Below, piece after piece: positions 1 to 7,585 of a DNA stretch of 36,983 nucleotides. The stretch is from Muribaculum sp. An289 (GTDB lineage: Bacteria; Bacteroidota; Bacteroidia; Bacteroidales; UBA932). The stretch's first letter is position 1, and each line of letters begins with the position of its first letter. Below the pieces are notes generated by a model. It had not been told where the DNA came from and did no database searches. It worked only from the letters and a program-made list of their open reading frames with translations. The stretch lies in assembly GCF_002159555.1 (NCBI RefSeq), contig NZ_NFIV01000014.1, forward strand, positions 1 through 36,983, read 5' to 3'. Both the position numbers and the translations under genes were made by a program.

Positions 1-198
1 GTATGTTTTTCGCCCTTTCTTCGCTCTCATGCTCTTGCTTATCAGTCCAAAGTTCTCTGCCATCTCACCAAGCGGCAGCCTCTTCCTGATTTTTCCCAGC
101 TCGCTAGTCGCGAACGTCCGCCTATACAATTCATAAAAATCGAACTCCGTGAAAGGGAGATCGGGTGATATTTCAGAGAAATTTTGTACCTTAGCCAT
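1..198 (-). CDS. DDE-type transposase, N-terminal 66 residues only
   Basis: The frame opens with ATG at 198 and reads without a stop to the window edge, giving 66 residues beginning MAKVQNFSEIS. It includes a segment FTEFDFYELYRRTFATSEL followed by a basic stretch, KSMRAKKGRKTY. From memory this N-terminus is typical of a common Bacteroidota IS transposase, but I do not assign the family with certainty. The catalytic domain is beyond the edge. An ORF finder that requires a stop codon would miss it. About 145 nt separate the start from the predicted IS end, a normal length for an IS leader. Confidence 0.65.
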   Translation of the reverse strand, partial: MAKVQNFSEISPDLPFTEFDFYELYRRTFATSELGKIRKRLPLGEMAENFGLISKSMRAKKGRKTY

Positions 199-214
199 GC
201 AATTAATTTTTGCG

Positions 215-254
215 ATACCTCCAAATTTGGCTTTTCTAGGGCAATTGGAGGTAT
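215..254. repeat. 10-bp inverted repeat in the IS leader
   Basis: ATACCTCCAA (215-224) and TTGGAGGTAT (245-254) are perfect inverted copies around a 20-nt loop. A T-rich run follows on the plus strand. The position between transposase start and IS end fits a hairpin that limits outside transcription, but this role is inferred. Confidence 0.5.
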
Positions 255-300
255 TCTTTTTATCTTTAGCTAAGACACAAATTTTATATTACATTGGCAA

Positions 301-1530
301 TCAATTCGTTATAAAGTTTTTATTCTTTTTACGACAGTCCCTAAGGTATCCTTTGAGACCATCCCATTTCGCATCTTTCTCCAGTTTCTCGTAATTGATG
401 GTCACTTTCACATCTCCTTCCATTTTCAGGAACTTGTTGTATCCGCGCTTGTTGATATTGTCTTTGGTAAGAGTACCTCTGTGGTATGCCTTCTCCAGAC
501 GGCGTATCCCTTTCTCCCGATTATAAGCATCCTTTCGGGCACGGTCTTCCGTATATCCGACCAATAACCTCTGTCCGTTGCCTTTATCGTATTCAACCAT
601 CTGGCAGTCTGTCTTAGGTTGCTCCAGTATCCATTCCTGTATCTTCCTGCTCTCGTTCTTGATTTTCGCACCAATGATATACTTGTAACCGTTTGCTTCA
701 AGGTCGGCTATATTATCGTTGTTCATCAACCCTGAGTCAGCCACCACGATAAAATCTTCCAGCTCATATTTCCGGACAAATTCCGTCACTACCGGAAGCA
801 TCGCGTGTCCCTCGTACTTGTTGCCCTCATGGATGCAATACGCAAGCGGATAGCCGCCAATGCTGACCAACAGTCCCAATATAATCTGAGGGTTCTGGTG
901 ACGTCCTTCCTTGGAGAAACCCGTTTTGCGAAGCTCGTCCTCATAGTCCGCTTCAAAATAGAGTGTGGTGACATCATAAAACAGCACACCGATATGGCCG
1001 CCTAAAATCTTCTTTGTGTGAAGGACGCTTATGTCCTGAACTATCTTATGCTGGTTATCGCTCAGTTTGTCCAAATAACGATAGATCTTCGACAGGCTGA
1101 CATCTTCATCAAAATGATTCTTCAGATACTCCACTGTGGCTGATTTGCTTGCAGGATAAGACAAGCGGGCTTTTACAAGTTGGCGGAACACCTCATCATC
1201 TATCCTGTTGAAGCCCACGTTGTCAAATACACGGTCAAGTATCATGTCCGCTCCATTGATGGAGATGTTGGTTATGCACGAAAGCATCTGTTCGGCATTC
1301 AGAAGTTCTGCATCACACTTCTTACGTTCCTCACCGAAGAGATCCAGCCGTGGATGGCGGCGTTCCTGTTCCGCCTCTATCCATTTACGACCTTTCATTA
1401 TGAGAGAATCTATCTCTTCTTGAGTACGCGCTATGCCTATAGTGGCAAGCTCCTTATAATAACCAGAAATCTTTTCAGCTACAACGATACTTACAGTGCC
1501 TGACCGATTCTTTTTTCGCTTGATAAACAT
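301..1530 (-). pseudogene. IS1634-type (IS4-like) transposase, truncated at the C-terminus
   Basis: The frame begins MFIKRKKNRSGT, the usual N-terminus of IS1634-group transposases. I chose this Met at 1530 over the upstream one at 1569, whose extra 13 residues look unrelated. Two DDE aspartates are visible in GVLFYDVTTLYFE and VVADSGLMNND. Members of the family are usually well over 500 residues, but this copy ends at about 409. After KWDGLKGYL, where the family continues to the conserved WVIERAFR-like segment with the catalytic Glu, the frame runs into another IS and stops. It therefore lacks the third catalytic residue and is probably inactive. The sequence upstream of the start ends in AT-rich spacer without an obvious passenger gene. 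Confidence 0.8.
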
Positions 1531-1575
1531 ACAAAAATGCTTTGCGTACCCCAAAATCAGGGTATGCAAAGTTAC
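343..1575 (-). mobile_element. IS1634-type insertion sequence remnant, interrupted by the IS at 1-342
   Basis: This is the surviving 5' part of the older IS. The right limit is approximate, set just beyond the transposase start region; no terminal repeat could be paired because the other end is missing. The nesting shows that the IS at 1-342 arrived later. Confidence 0.55.
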
Positions 1576-1705
1576 AAAACATTATCTGTCAACATATTAT
1601 AAACTTGATGTTTTTATAGTGACGAAGTCAGGAAATAGAGCCATAACGACATCGGTATCCTCAAAGTCGATTTCGCATCACCATCAAATTATTTTGTGAT
1701 TTGCT

Positions 1706-1755
1706 CAATCTTTCCATCCGTGATGTTCTCCAGATACTCACGGATGGAAAGATTG
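1706..1755. repeat. Perfect 18-bp inverted repeat downstream of the three-gene operon
   Basis: CAATCTTTCCATCCGTGA (1706-1723) and TCACGGATGGAAAGATTG (1738-1755) match perfectly around a 14-nt loop. It lies 36 bp beyond the stop of the minus-strand operon ending at 1791, so transcription termination is the simplest reading. The expected U-run on the minus strand is absent, though, and only TTTT follows on the plus strand. A recombination or RNA-processing site is an alternative. Confidence 0.7.
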
Positions 1756-1790
1756 TTTTGAAAACTAATTGCAAAAATTGAAAAGATGTC

Positions 1791-2900
1791 TTATTGCCTC
1801 GGAGATATACTCTTTAGATAATATTTTGACTTTTCCTTAAGAGTAGTATCATTAACAGTCTGAATCACTTCACATGCTATTGTATAGGGCTGCTCTGTTA
1901 AGGTAATTCCCTTTAACATCGTTTTATCCTCACAATCACCGCGAATTTCTTTTCCTGTGACAGGCAGGAAGGTCCATTTCCCGGTATCTGTTGAGGCTGC
2001 CGTAAAAATGCCTTCTATTGATTGCTCTTCAGTGCCAAGATCGCTGTTGGCATTGATTATTGCTTGTAAATCACGAAGTCTCGAAGATGAAATACGATTC
2101 TGATGAACTTCAGACTCCAATGTAGAAAAGACCCACTTGTATTTCAACGAAACGCCATAATTTAATAAGACATCAAGGAATCGGCGGTAATTATTCGCAG
2201 CGAAACCTTTGAGATGACGCAAAGTTTCTACGACCTCATCATTTTCGTCAGAGAACAACTTATTGATATTCTCAAATGTTTCCCCTAACCTTGATTGCCC
2301 AAACATATCCAAGTTTTCATTGGCTAAAAACTCGACATCGAAGGATGCTGGCATAAAAGCAGATACTCTCAAGGCCGAAGCGGATGACTCGTCTGTTTTA
2401 AATAACTTCTTAAAAGAGCTATCAATAAGAGATTGAAAACTTAATAGCGCAGCAGATAAGCATCTGGAATCAATATCATGGCTATTATCCGGGGTCTCAA
2501 ATGCAAGACGAATAATTGGTTTATTGTTAGTGATGGCTCTGGCAATCATCTCCTCATCTTCCCCCAAAGTGTCATCAAAATAATAACCGCTTTGCGGAAG
2601 CATTTTCGACTCTATTTCACCACGATAATCTTCAGCGGTAATATTCTCCCCGTCATACGTAGCGATAAAGACCGAACCATCTTGCTCAACATTGAGCAAC
2701 ATTGAGCGTAAATCAATATGGCCTTTGATGAAATCGTTCAATTTATTGGGAGATACCTGAATTGCGATGTATTTTAGATCTCCGGCATCATCAATTTCAT
2801 AATGAAGGCACAAATATCTAGTACCTACGCTATCCTCAGCCACAAAAAGTTGCGGGATATCGTAGCACTCTAGAATACGTATGATATTAAGCGTCCTCAT
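1791..2900 (-). CDS. DUF6575-like protein, last gene of a three-gene operon
   Basis: This is a 369-residue soluble protein with no signal peptide or membrane segment. The N-terminal region (about 1-95: RILECYDIPQLFVAEDSVG, then RYLCLHYEID) resembles what I recall as DUF6575, a small domain of unknown function. The remaining 270 residues match nothing I recognise. They are acidic and probably helical around 150-290, with a beta-rich C-terminus. The start ATG lies inside the end of the upstream gene (14-bp overlap), suggesting coupled translation. The gene is AT-rich compared with the chromosomal genes to the right and sits between IS remnants and broken genes, so it was probably acquired. Function is unknown; an effector or specificity role in a defence or stress module is only a guess from context. 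Confidence 0.7.
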   Translation of the reverse strand: MRTLNIIRILECYDIPQLFVAEDSVGTRYLCLHYEIDDAGDLKYIAIQVSPNKLNDFIKGHIDLRSMLLNVEQDGSVFIATYDGENITAEDYRGEIESKMLPQSGYYFDDTLGEDEEMIARAITNNKPIIRLAFETPDNSHDIDSRCLSAALLSFQSLIDSSFKKLFKTDESSASALRVSAFMPASFDVEFLANENLDMFGQSRLGETFENINKLFSDENDEVVETLRHLKGFAANNYRRFLDVLLNYGVSLKYKWVFSTLESEVHQNRISSSRLRDLQAIINANSDLGTEEQSIEGIFTAASTDTGKWTFLPVTGKEIRGDCEDKTMLKGITLTEQPYTIACEVIQTVNDTTLKEKSKYYLKSISPRQ

Positions 2901-3321
2901 TATTAATAATTACTGCAGACTGAATATCAAAAGCCGTTGTTCGCCACCATGTATAATGGTAAGGCTTACCACCACTTTTCATCATAACGCCATCCTTGGG
3001 GGTAAGAGTTAATTTTGCAACACCTTTAAACTTTTCCATCCCAGGGAGTTTTAATAACCCTTGCGGATTATCGCTACTCAATACGGATAATCCCGTAGCG
3101 AAGATGGCAAGTTGCCCTTTGAATGTTTTTTGTGGGAAGAGTTCCACATATGTTTTGAAATCATCTTCGGTCACTTTATCCGGCTCAATTGTTAACCTAT
3201 AGAACTCCTCATTCTCTGGAATGAGTATGTTCTCAGGAGGACAACCTTCTGGCAAGGTGTTTGTCCACTCAATCTGGTGAGCAGCCTGATAATTCTCAAG
3301 AGTGTCTTTGTTAAGCATCAT
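2887..3321 (-). CDS. Hypothetical protein, middle gene of the three-gene operon
   Basis: This is a cytoplasmic protein of about 144 residues that I do not recognise. The longest frame starts at 3339 inside the preceding gene. The adjacent Met codons at 3321 and 3318 (MMLNKDTLENYQ) lie just past the upstream stop at 3329 and give a more natural start, so 3321 is used; this is uncertain. The middle holds a mixed alpha/beta pattern (TFKGQLAIFATGLSVL) and the end is aromatic and basic (KPYHYTWWRTTAF). The 3' end overlaps the DUF6575-like gene by 14 bp. Its tight packing between a SecB-like gene and a DUF6575-like gene suggests it acts with them, perhaps as a client or binding partner, which is inference. 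Confidence 0.65.
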   Translation of the reverse strand: MMLNKDTLENYQAAHQIEWTNTLPEGCPPENILIPENEEFYRLTIEPDKVTEDDFKTYVELFPQKTFKGQLAIFATGLSVLSSDNPQGLLKLPGMEKFKGVAKLTLTPKDGVMMKSGGKPYHYTWWRTTAFDIQSAVIINNEDA

Positions 3322-3328
3322 AAAAATG

Positions 3329-3775
3329 TTATTTAGCAAAAGACACCTTGAGCCCTTTTAGGAATTCATCCATTTGAACAAACGGTAATGGCCTTTGCAG
3401 TTCGCTACCGTTTAACCAATCAAAAAGAATACCTCTAAAAGCTCCAATTGTAGTGTCGAAGATTGATACGAGTGCTTGATAATCTTTGATATCAATTCCT
3501 TTTTTCTCATTCAAGCATAATGGTAGATTATCATTAAATTTGAAAACCACCTGCAACGACAACTCGTTTGTTATTGCATTCCCTTCTTTGTCAAGAAAAA
3601 AAGCTTTGATAGTTGGCACCAATACTGACTGTTTTGTATCAACTATCAGATACGGCGAAAAAGAAAACTGAATTTCAGACGGCAAGGATGAAGAAGATAG
3701 TCTCAATTCATCTTTAGAACGAGACATCCCAACAATCTTGAAAACCGATTGATTATCAGAGCTATACTTTTCCAT
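3329..3775 (-). CDS. SecB-like fold protein, first gene of the three-gene operon
   Basis: The product has 148 residues, close to the usual size of the SecB chaperone family. Its C-terminal half follows the SecB pattern: beta strands (LSLQVVFKF), then a helix with TIGAFRGILFDWL, then PLPFVQMDEFLKGLKV. This corresponds to the family's conserved helix, loop and hydrophobic-Pro-x-x-acidic-hydrophobic ending. The identification is by pattern only. SecB-like proteins outside secretion are known as chaperones of toxin-antitoxin-chaperone modules and of some antiphage loci. The start has a strong ribosome-binding site (AAAGGTGA about 5 nt before ATG), unusual for Bacteroidota, and a promoter-like element lies 60 bp upstream. 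It leads an operon with two uncharacterised genes downstream. Confidence 0.6.
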   Translation of the reverse strand: MEKYSSDNQSVFKIVGMSRSKDELRLSSSSLPSEIQFSFSPYLIVDTKQSVLVPTIKAFFLDKEGNAITNELSLQVVFKFNDNLPLCLNEKKGIDIKDYQALVSIFDTTIGAFRGILFDWLNGSELQRPLPFVQMDEFLKGLKVSFAK

Positions 3776-3835
3776 AAATCACCTTTTGTCAATAGTTTCA
3801 ACAAAAGAAATCATATTAGTTCACACTTCACCCTG

Positions 3836-3843
3836 CAAAATTA
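3836..3843 (-). promoter_or_regulatory. Bacteroidota -7 element for the SecB-like operon
   Basis: On the minus strand this reads TAATTTTG, matching the Bacteroidota -7 consensus TAnnTTTG. A TTG lies about 19 nt upstream at the -33 position. The ATG of the first gene is 61 bp downstream. Confidence 0.5.
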
Positions 3844-3996
3844 TGAATTTTTTATAAGATGACAATACAGGAATAATCAAAAAGCATGCTGAACTTTGAA
3901 TGAAGAGTAACTAAAACAATTGGTCATCCTTGCAGCATTTTTCGTAACTTCATCCCTGGAATCCGTGAGCTGCACAACCCATAAACGCAGACTCAT

Positions 3997-4659
3997 ATGA
4001 AACCGAACGAAGTGAGAGTGAGCGATAGCGAACGGCTATCGTGCTCCAGCACGAAAATCTTCATCGACAACGGCCACGGTCAGTTCACCCCCGGCAAACG
4101 TTCCCCGGACGGGCAGCTCCGTGAAGCCTTCTTCAACCGCGAAATCGCAAGACGCATAGTCCTGGACCTTCAGAACCGAGGCTATGATGCCGAACTCCTC
4201 GTTCCCGAGGATGATGACATTTCCCTCAAGGAACGCTGCTGGCGTGTCAACAGCTGGTGCCTGCTCCACGGCAAGCAGAATGCAATTCTTGTCAGCATCC
4301 ACGTCAATGCCTACGGAAACGGCTCAGAAAGGACGCAGCCGCACGGATGGAGCATCTACACGTCCAGAGGCAAGACCGCCGCAGATGCACTCGCAACCTG
4401 CATCTTCGACGCCGCAAAGAAATACCTTCCCGATATGCAGATGCGCACTGACAACTCCGACGGAGACCCCGATTTTGAAGAATGATTCTACCTCCTGCGT
4501 CACTCCCTCTGCCCCGCCGTCTTATCAGAGAACGGCTTCATGACCAATGAGCAGGAATGCCGCTGGCTCCAGACCCGCGCTGCCAAGCAGGCCATCGTTG
4601 ACCTTCACGTTGAAGGGATTACGGAGTATCTGGCTTCCTTTGGAGTGCCAGCTGAATAA
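3997..4659 (+). pseudogene. N-acetylmuramoyl-L-alanine amidase (Amidase_3), interrupted by in-frame TGA
   Basis: The frame encodes a zinc amidase that would cut the amide bond between MurNAc and the peptide stem of peptidoglycan. Visible ligands are His27 (FIDNGHG), Glu49 (AFFNRE) and His102 (VSIHVNA). A TGA at 4483-4485 stops the frame after 162 residues. The same frame then continues without another stop for 57 codons to TAA at 4657 and contains CPAVLSENGFM, with the family's catalytic Glu at codon 178. The truncated product therefore lacks a catalytic residue, while the uninterrupted protein would be about 220 residues, normal for this type. No signal peptide is seen. The simplest explanation is a recent nonsense mutation; stop-codon readthrough is not excluded. 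Confidence 0.8.
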
Positions 4660-4686
4660 AGGCAATATCGTTAGCTAATTGAGAAC

Positions 4687-5655
4687 TTACGAATTCATCA
4701 CAAGATAGTTCTCTAATGCACAATGATCACTGTTTTGATAGGGCAAATCCAGATCAATGCCAAGCTTGACAAACAATCTTACGAGATTATACCCCGTTAC
4801 AAAGAAGTAAGACATTTCTACAGCATCCGCAAAAAACCATGAGTCTTCTTTGTAGTTCTTGTGTTTATTGCCCAACAAAATTGCTGATTGTACCTCCAGG
4901 AATCTTGCCATCGACTCCGCTATCTCGAATTTCTCTTCCAACTGAACATATTCCTCGCCCAATTTATCAGACATCTCAGCCTTTCTCGCCTTCCTGATTG
5001 ACAGGAATTGTTGGATACAATCATTGCATCCTTCATCGGTACGTGCATTGATTATTCTCTTGAATAAGGGCATCCATCAACCACGGGTATTTTACTGGGT
5101 ATTGTGCAGATTCAAGTTCGAACACGCAGTAATTGACTTTTCCCCGGGCTATATAGTACTCTCGGTGTGAGTCCTGGCAACCGTGAGCCATCTCATGCAT
5201 AACCATCGGCCCCCACCAGCTGTTATCTGAAATCATACTGTCTGTATTCCTGGCCACCTCAAGTGTGCTGGCTTTCACATAAGGAGTACGACCATAATAT
5301 GTTGTGTCGTTATCCAGTTCCACGTGTGTTTCCATATGGCATTGAAGGGAATCCAACAGCTCAGTATGGTATAAGTCAAAGTCCTTGACATCCAATTTGG
5401 TACACTCTAATTTTTTGAGAAATTTACGTTTCGGATTGAGAACATAACAAGCCGAATCTGCATAGAAGATGACGGGTGCAGAGTATTCTTCTTCGTCAAA
5501 CGCCGATCAATATGTATCCGCAAGCTGTTTCTTGACGGAGAGAATCTCTTGGATTGATTCAATCAACGCCTGTTCATTTTGTGTTGGCTTCATGACACTG
5601 TTGCAAGAAGTGAAAAATAAACTGACTGAAAAATGAGTAGTCCACGAAAATTCAT
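4687..5655 (-). pseudogene. Zinc-protease-like lipoprotein, broken by at least three lesions
   Basis: The pieces reassemble into one secreted protein. ATG at 5655 gives a signal-peptide start (MNFRGLLIF). A one-base frame change then leads into SLFFTSCNS, a lipobox with its Cys. The same frame continues through 5593 to an in-frame TGA near 5505-5507, resumes, and reaches MVMHEMAHG, a HExxH zinc-protease motif, near 5195. A second frameshift near 5035-5073 moves the reading frame into the last 128-codon piece, which is helical and has no recognisable domain. The whole would be about 320 residues, anchored in the envelope and possibly a metallopeptidase. It lies end to end with the broken amidase, so the two may have decayed together. 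Family beyond HExxH is not identified. Confidence 0.65.
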
Positions 5656-5780
5656 CTTGATTATTATAAAGTTATATGCGAAGATAGCAATAATTCCGGA
5701 ATCAACATCAATCATATTAAGCCAGCAATAAAGACGAAATTGCGGTCAGGCTTGTATTGCTTTCACTATTGTATAGCGGT

Positions 5781-5822
5781 CAAGCCCTTCTTCCTGCGCT
5801 AACGCTGCGCCAGAAAGGCTTG
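5781..5822. repeat. Imperfect hairpin
   Basis: CAAGCC (5781) through GCGC pairs with GCGCCAGAAAGGCTTG (ending 5822), with small bulges and an internal GCGC/GCGC stem. It lies at the start of the gene-free stretch. Confidence 0.5.
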
Positions 5823-6146
5823 GTTCCAGCCACTTCGGGACTGTCGCCCCTGCGCGACTTCCACTCTATTGAGTTCCTCCCGGCAAACATTCCCGTCTGG
5901 CTGGACGTCAGCCGTGAAAGACTGCTTCGGGCTCCACGGCCACTACGCCTTCGGCTCCGTTGCCAAAGAGAAAAGCAGTGTCGGTCGAAAGTCCGCCAAC
6001 AAGTGTCGGCCTTACCACCGACCTGGTTCATTGGCTTCAGGCGGGCAAGACTGTGGTCGTTATCCGCTTCGCGTCTTAGTTCCACAGACTTGCTTCCGCC
6101 TTACGCACTGCCTCGGTCGCTTCGCTCCCTGCGGCTATTCCCTCCC

Positions 6147-6185
6147 GCCCGCCCTGCGGCGGGCCGACTACCGGCTGACGCCGGT
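6147..6185. repeat. Two adjacent perfect GC hairpins
   Basis: GCCCGCC/GGCGGGC (6147-6164, loop CTGC) is followed after 5 bp by ACCGGC/GCCGGT (6170-6185, loop TGAC). Both have tetraloops and strong stems. They fit structured RNA or terminator-like elements; no flanking gene ends explain them. Confidence 0.6.
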
Positions 6186-6954
6186 CATCGTGCTGCCGTT
6201 GTGATTCTTCTTATTCATCGTGATAATAGTGCAGATAGTATAGGATGCCATCAATCGGAAAGGCGGTGGGTGCTCGGTTGTCTTACTGCTATTGGTGTTT
6301 CTATACCATATCTCAAGACAAGAGAACGTTATCCCTCTATATATAGTATTGGTGCTATTGAAGATTTGGAGACTTTTGATTATTCCTCGCTTCGCGGAAA
6401 TTTTGGGCCTACCAGCGCGGCCGGCAGTGCAAGGCCTTCGTTGTCGAGCACTCACTACGGCCTACAGCGTCAGTGCAGTTCGAGGGTGACAAGGCGGTCA
6501 GTTTCGGTCGAAAAGCCGCCCAAAGGGCGTCATTTCCACCTTGCTGGGTTTATTATGCTCATCAATGTCGGCGGAGCCGCCACCGAAGAGCCCACAGCTG
6601 CAGCCGCAGCTAAATACACGCTCGGAAAGACAGTGGCCATTGCCGCTGACGCGTCAACGTCCACAGACTTTCCTCTACGGGCAGAGCGGAATCAGAAGAT
6701 GCCGCCTCCAGTGCTGACATTCTCCGCAAGCTACGAATGACATCACCTCCAGCAACATCCTCTGATACTATCAATAACGGAAGCAAAGCTTCTGGAAAAG
6801 CGGAAAGCAAGACATTCATCGGCAAGCCGCTGAAAGACTTGCCCAATGGGCAGAGCGGAACCGGAAGATTGTCATTCCTCCTCCGCAAGCTCCAGCGGAA
6901 CGCCAAACATCCGGCCTTCTATGACTCGCTTCGCTCGGTTAAAGGAAAAGCGGT

Positions 6955-7072
6955 GTCGAGACTCGGAGCCTTCTCCGGAAAAATTGTCGGGAACTGCGCC
7001 ATCCTTACGCTGCGCTCCAGGATGGCTACGTTCTGATCCGACAATTTTCCCTACGAATCACCGAGACTCGAC
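6955..7072. repeat. 118-bp imperfect palindrome in three stacked stems
   Basis: The outer arms GTCGAGACTCGG (6955-6966) and CCGAGACTCGAC (7061-7072) differ by one mismatch. The middle arms GGAAAAATTGTCGG (6977-6990) and CCGACAATTTTCC (7038-7050) differ by one bulged base. The inner arms GCCATCCT and AGGATGGC flank a loop with ACGCTGCGC. Three aligned stems around one centre are unlikely by chance and indicate a folded DNA or RNA element. Confidence 0.75.
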
Positions 7073-7158
7073 CCTGTTATGCCCCCGACCCCACAGGGGA
7101 GATGAACGACTCCGCTACCATCAGTGAGATGCGAAGGAAGTACCTATGAATCCGCGAG

Positions 7159-7252
7159 TTAACATAATCTATCGAGATTGTGTGACAGCCCCTGACGGGC
7201 TGCCTGACGGCAGGGGCTCCGCCCGCAGATCACACAATCCGGACTATGTTAA
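7159..7252. repeat. 94-bp imperfect palindrome
   Basis: The outer arms TTAACATA (7159-7166) and TATGTTAA (7245-7252) are perfect. A 9/5-nt internal loop leads to perfect arms GATTGTGTGA (7176-7185) and TCACACAATC (7230-7239), then inner arms GCCCCTG (7188) and CAGGGGC (7211). The architecture of short end boxes, an unpaired internal segment and a long variable stem superficially resembles integron attC sites. The right end GTTAAGT fits GTTRRRY, but the left box is off by one base. Confidence 0.7.
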
Positions 7253-7413
7253 GTATATGCCTCCACCTCCTTTTGGAAAGTGAATCCGCACGGAGGCCTC
7301 TTTATCTCCGTACCCGCGTCTCCACTTTCCCAAAGGAGAGAGAGGAGTGCCGGCAAGCCGCCACCCTTTATGATGGCTTTCAGCCAGTTCCAGCGGTCGT
7401 GAGCGGTTTATGA

Positions 7414-7432
7414 GAATGTCCAGTGGACATTC
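7414..7432. repeat. 19-bp perfect dyad
   Basis: GAATGTCCA and TGGACATTC flank a single central G. This has the form of a binding site for a dimeric protein. No adjacent regulator or start codon is credible, so its user is unknown. Confidence 0.6.
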
Positions 7433-7552
7433 GAAAGCGAGCAGGGCGGCCGATGCCTCCGACCTTTTCCCATCAAGAGCCGTCCGCAGAAGCTTCCGGC
7501 TCCAGCCCGCATCACCAGCATCCCACCCGAAACAGCTTGCCTTACGGCTGCG

Positions 7553-7585
7553 CAGATTCGGTGAGGGTCCGAATCACCGAATCTG
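7553..7585. repeat. Perfect 12-bp inverted repeat
   Basis: CAGATTCGGTGA (7553-7564) and TCACCGAATCTG (7574-7585) pair perfectly around a 9-nt loop, within the gene-free stretch. Confidence 0.65.

Larger units (their letters stand above)
1..342 (-). mobile_element. Insertion sequence, partial (runs off the left edge)
   Basis: This is the right-hand end of an IS whose transposase reads leftward out of the window. The outer boundary is placed near 342 because the IS1634-type transposase frame next to it keeps family-like sequence (KWDGLKGYL) up to about 347. It then switches to unrelated residues that start with GGGACTGTCG on the minus strand, a plausible terminal inverted repeat. The matching left end lies outside the window, so neither target duplication nor exact boundary can be confirmed. 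Confidence 0.6.

Noticed and set aside
4483-4485. Selenocysteine recoding at the amidase TGA
   Set aside because: Family members do not have Cys or Sec here and no hairpin like a SECIS was noticed right after it; nonsense mutation is simpler.
5757-6740. 327-codon open frame on plus
   Set aside because: Arg/Ser/Leu/Pro-rich with no domain, crossing hairpins, and overlapped by open frames on both strands; typical of GC-rich non-coding DNA.
6737-7036. 99-codon frame with a more protein-like sequence (IGKPLKDLPNGQSG)
   Set aside because: No domain, no ribosome-binding site, and its end lies inside the 118-bp palindrome; not enough support for a gene.
7159-7252. Firm call of an integron attC site
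   Set aside because: Left box does not fit RYYYAAC, the internal loop is asymmetric, and there is no integrase in the window; kept only as a testable resemblance.
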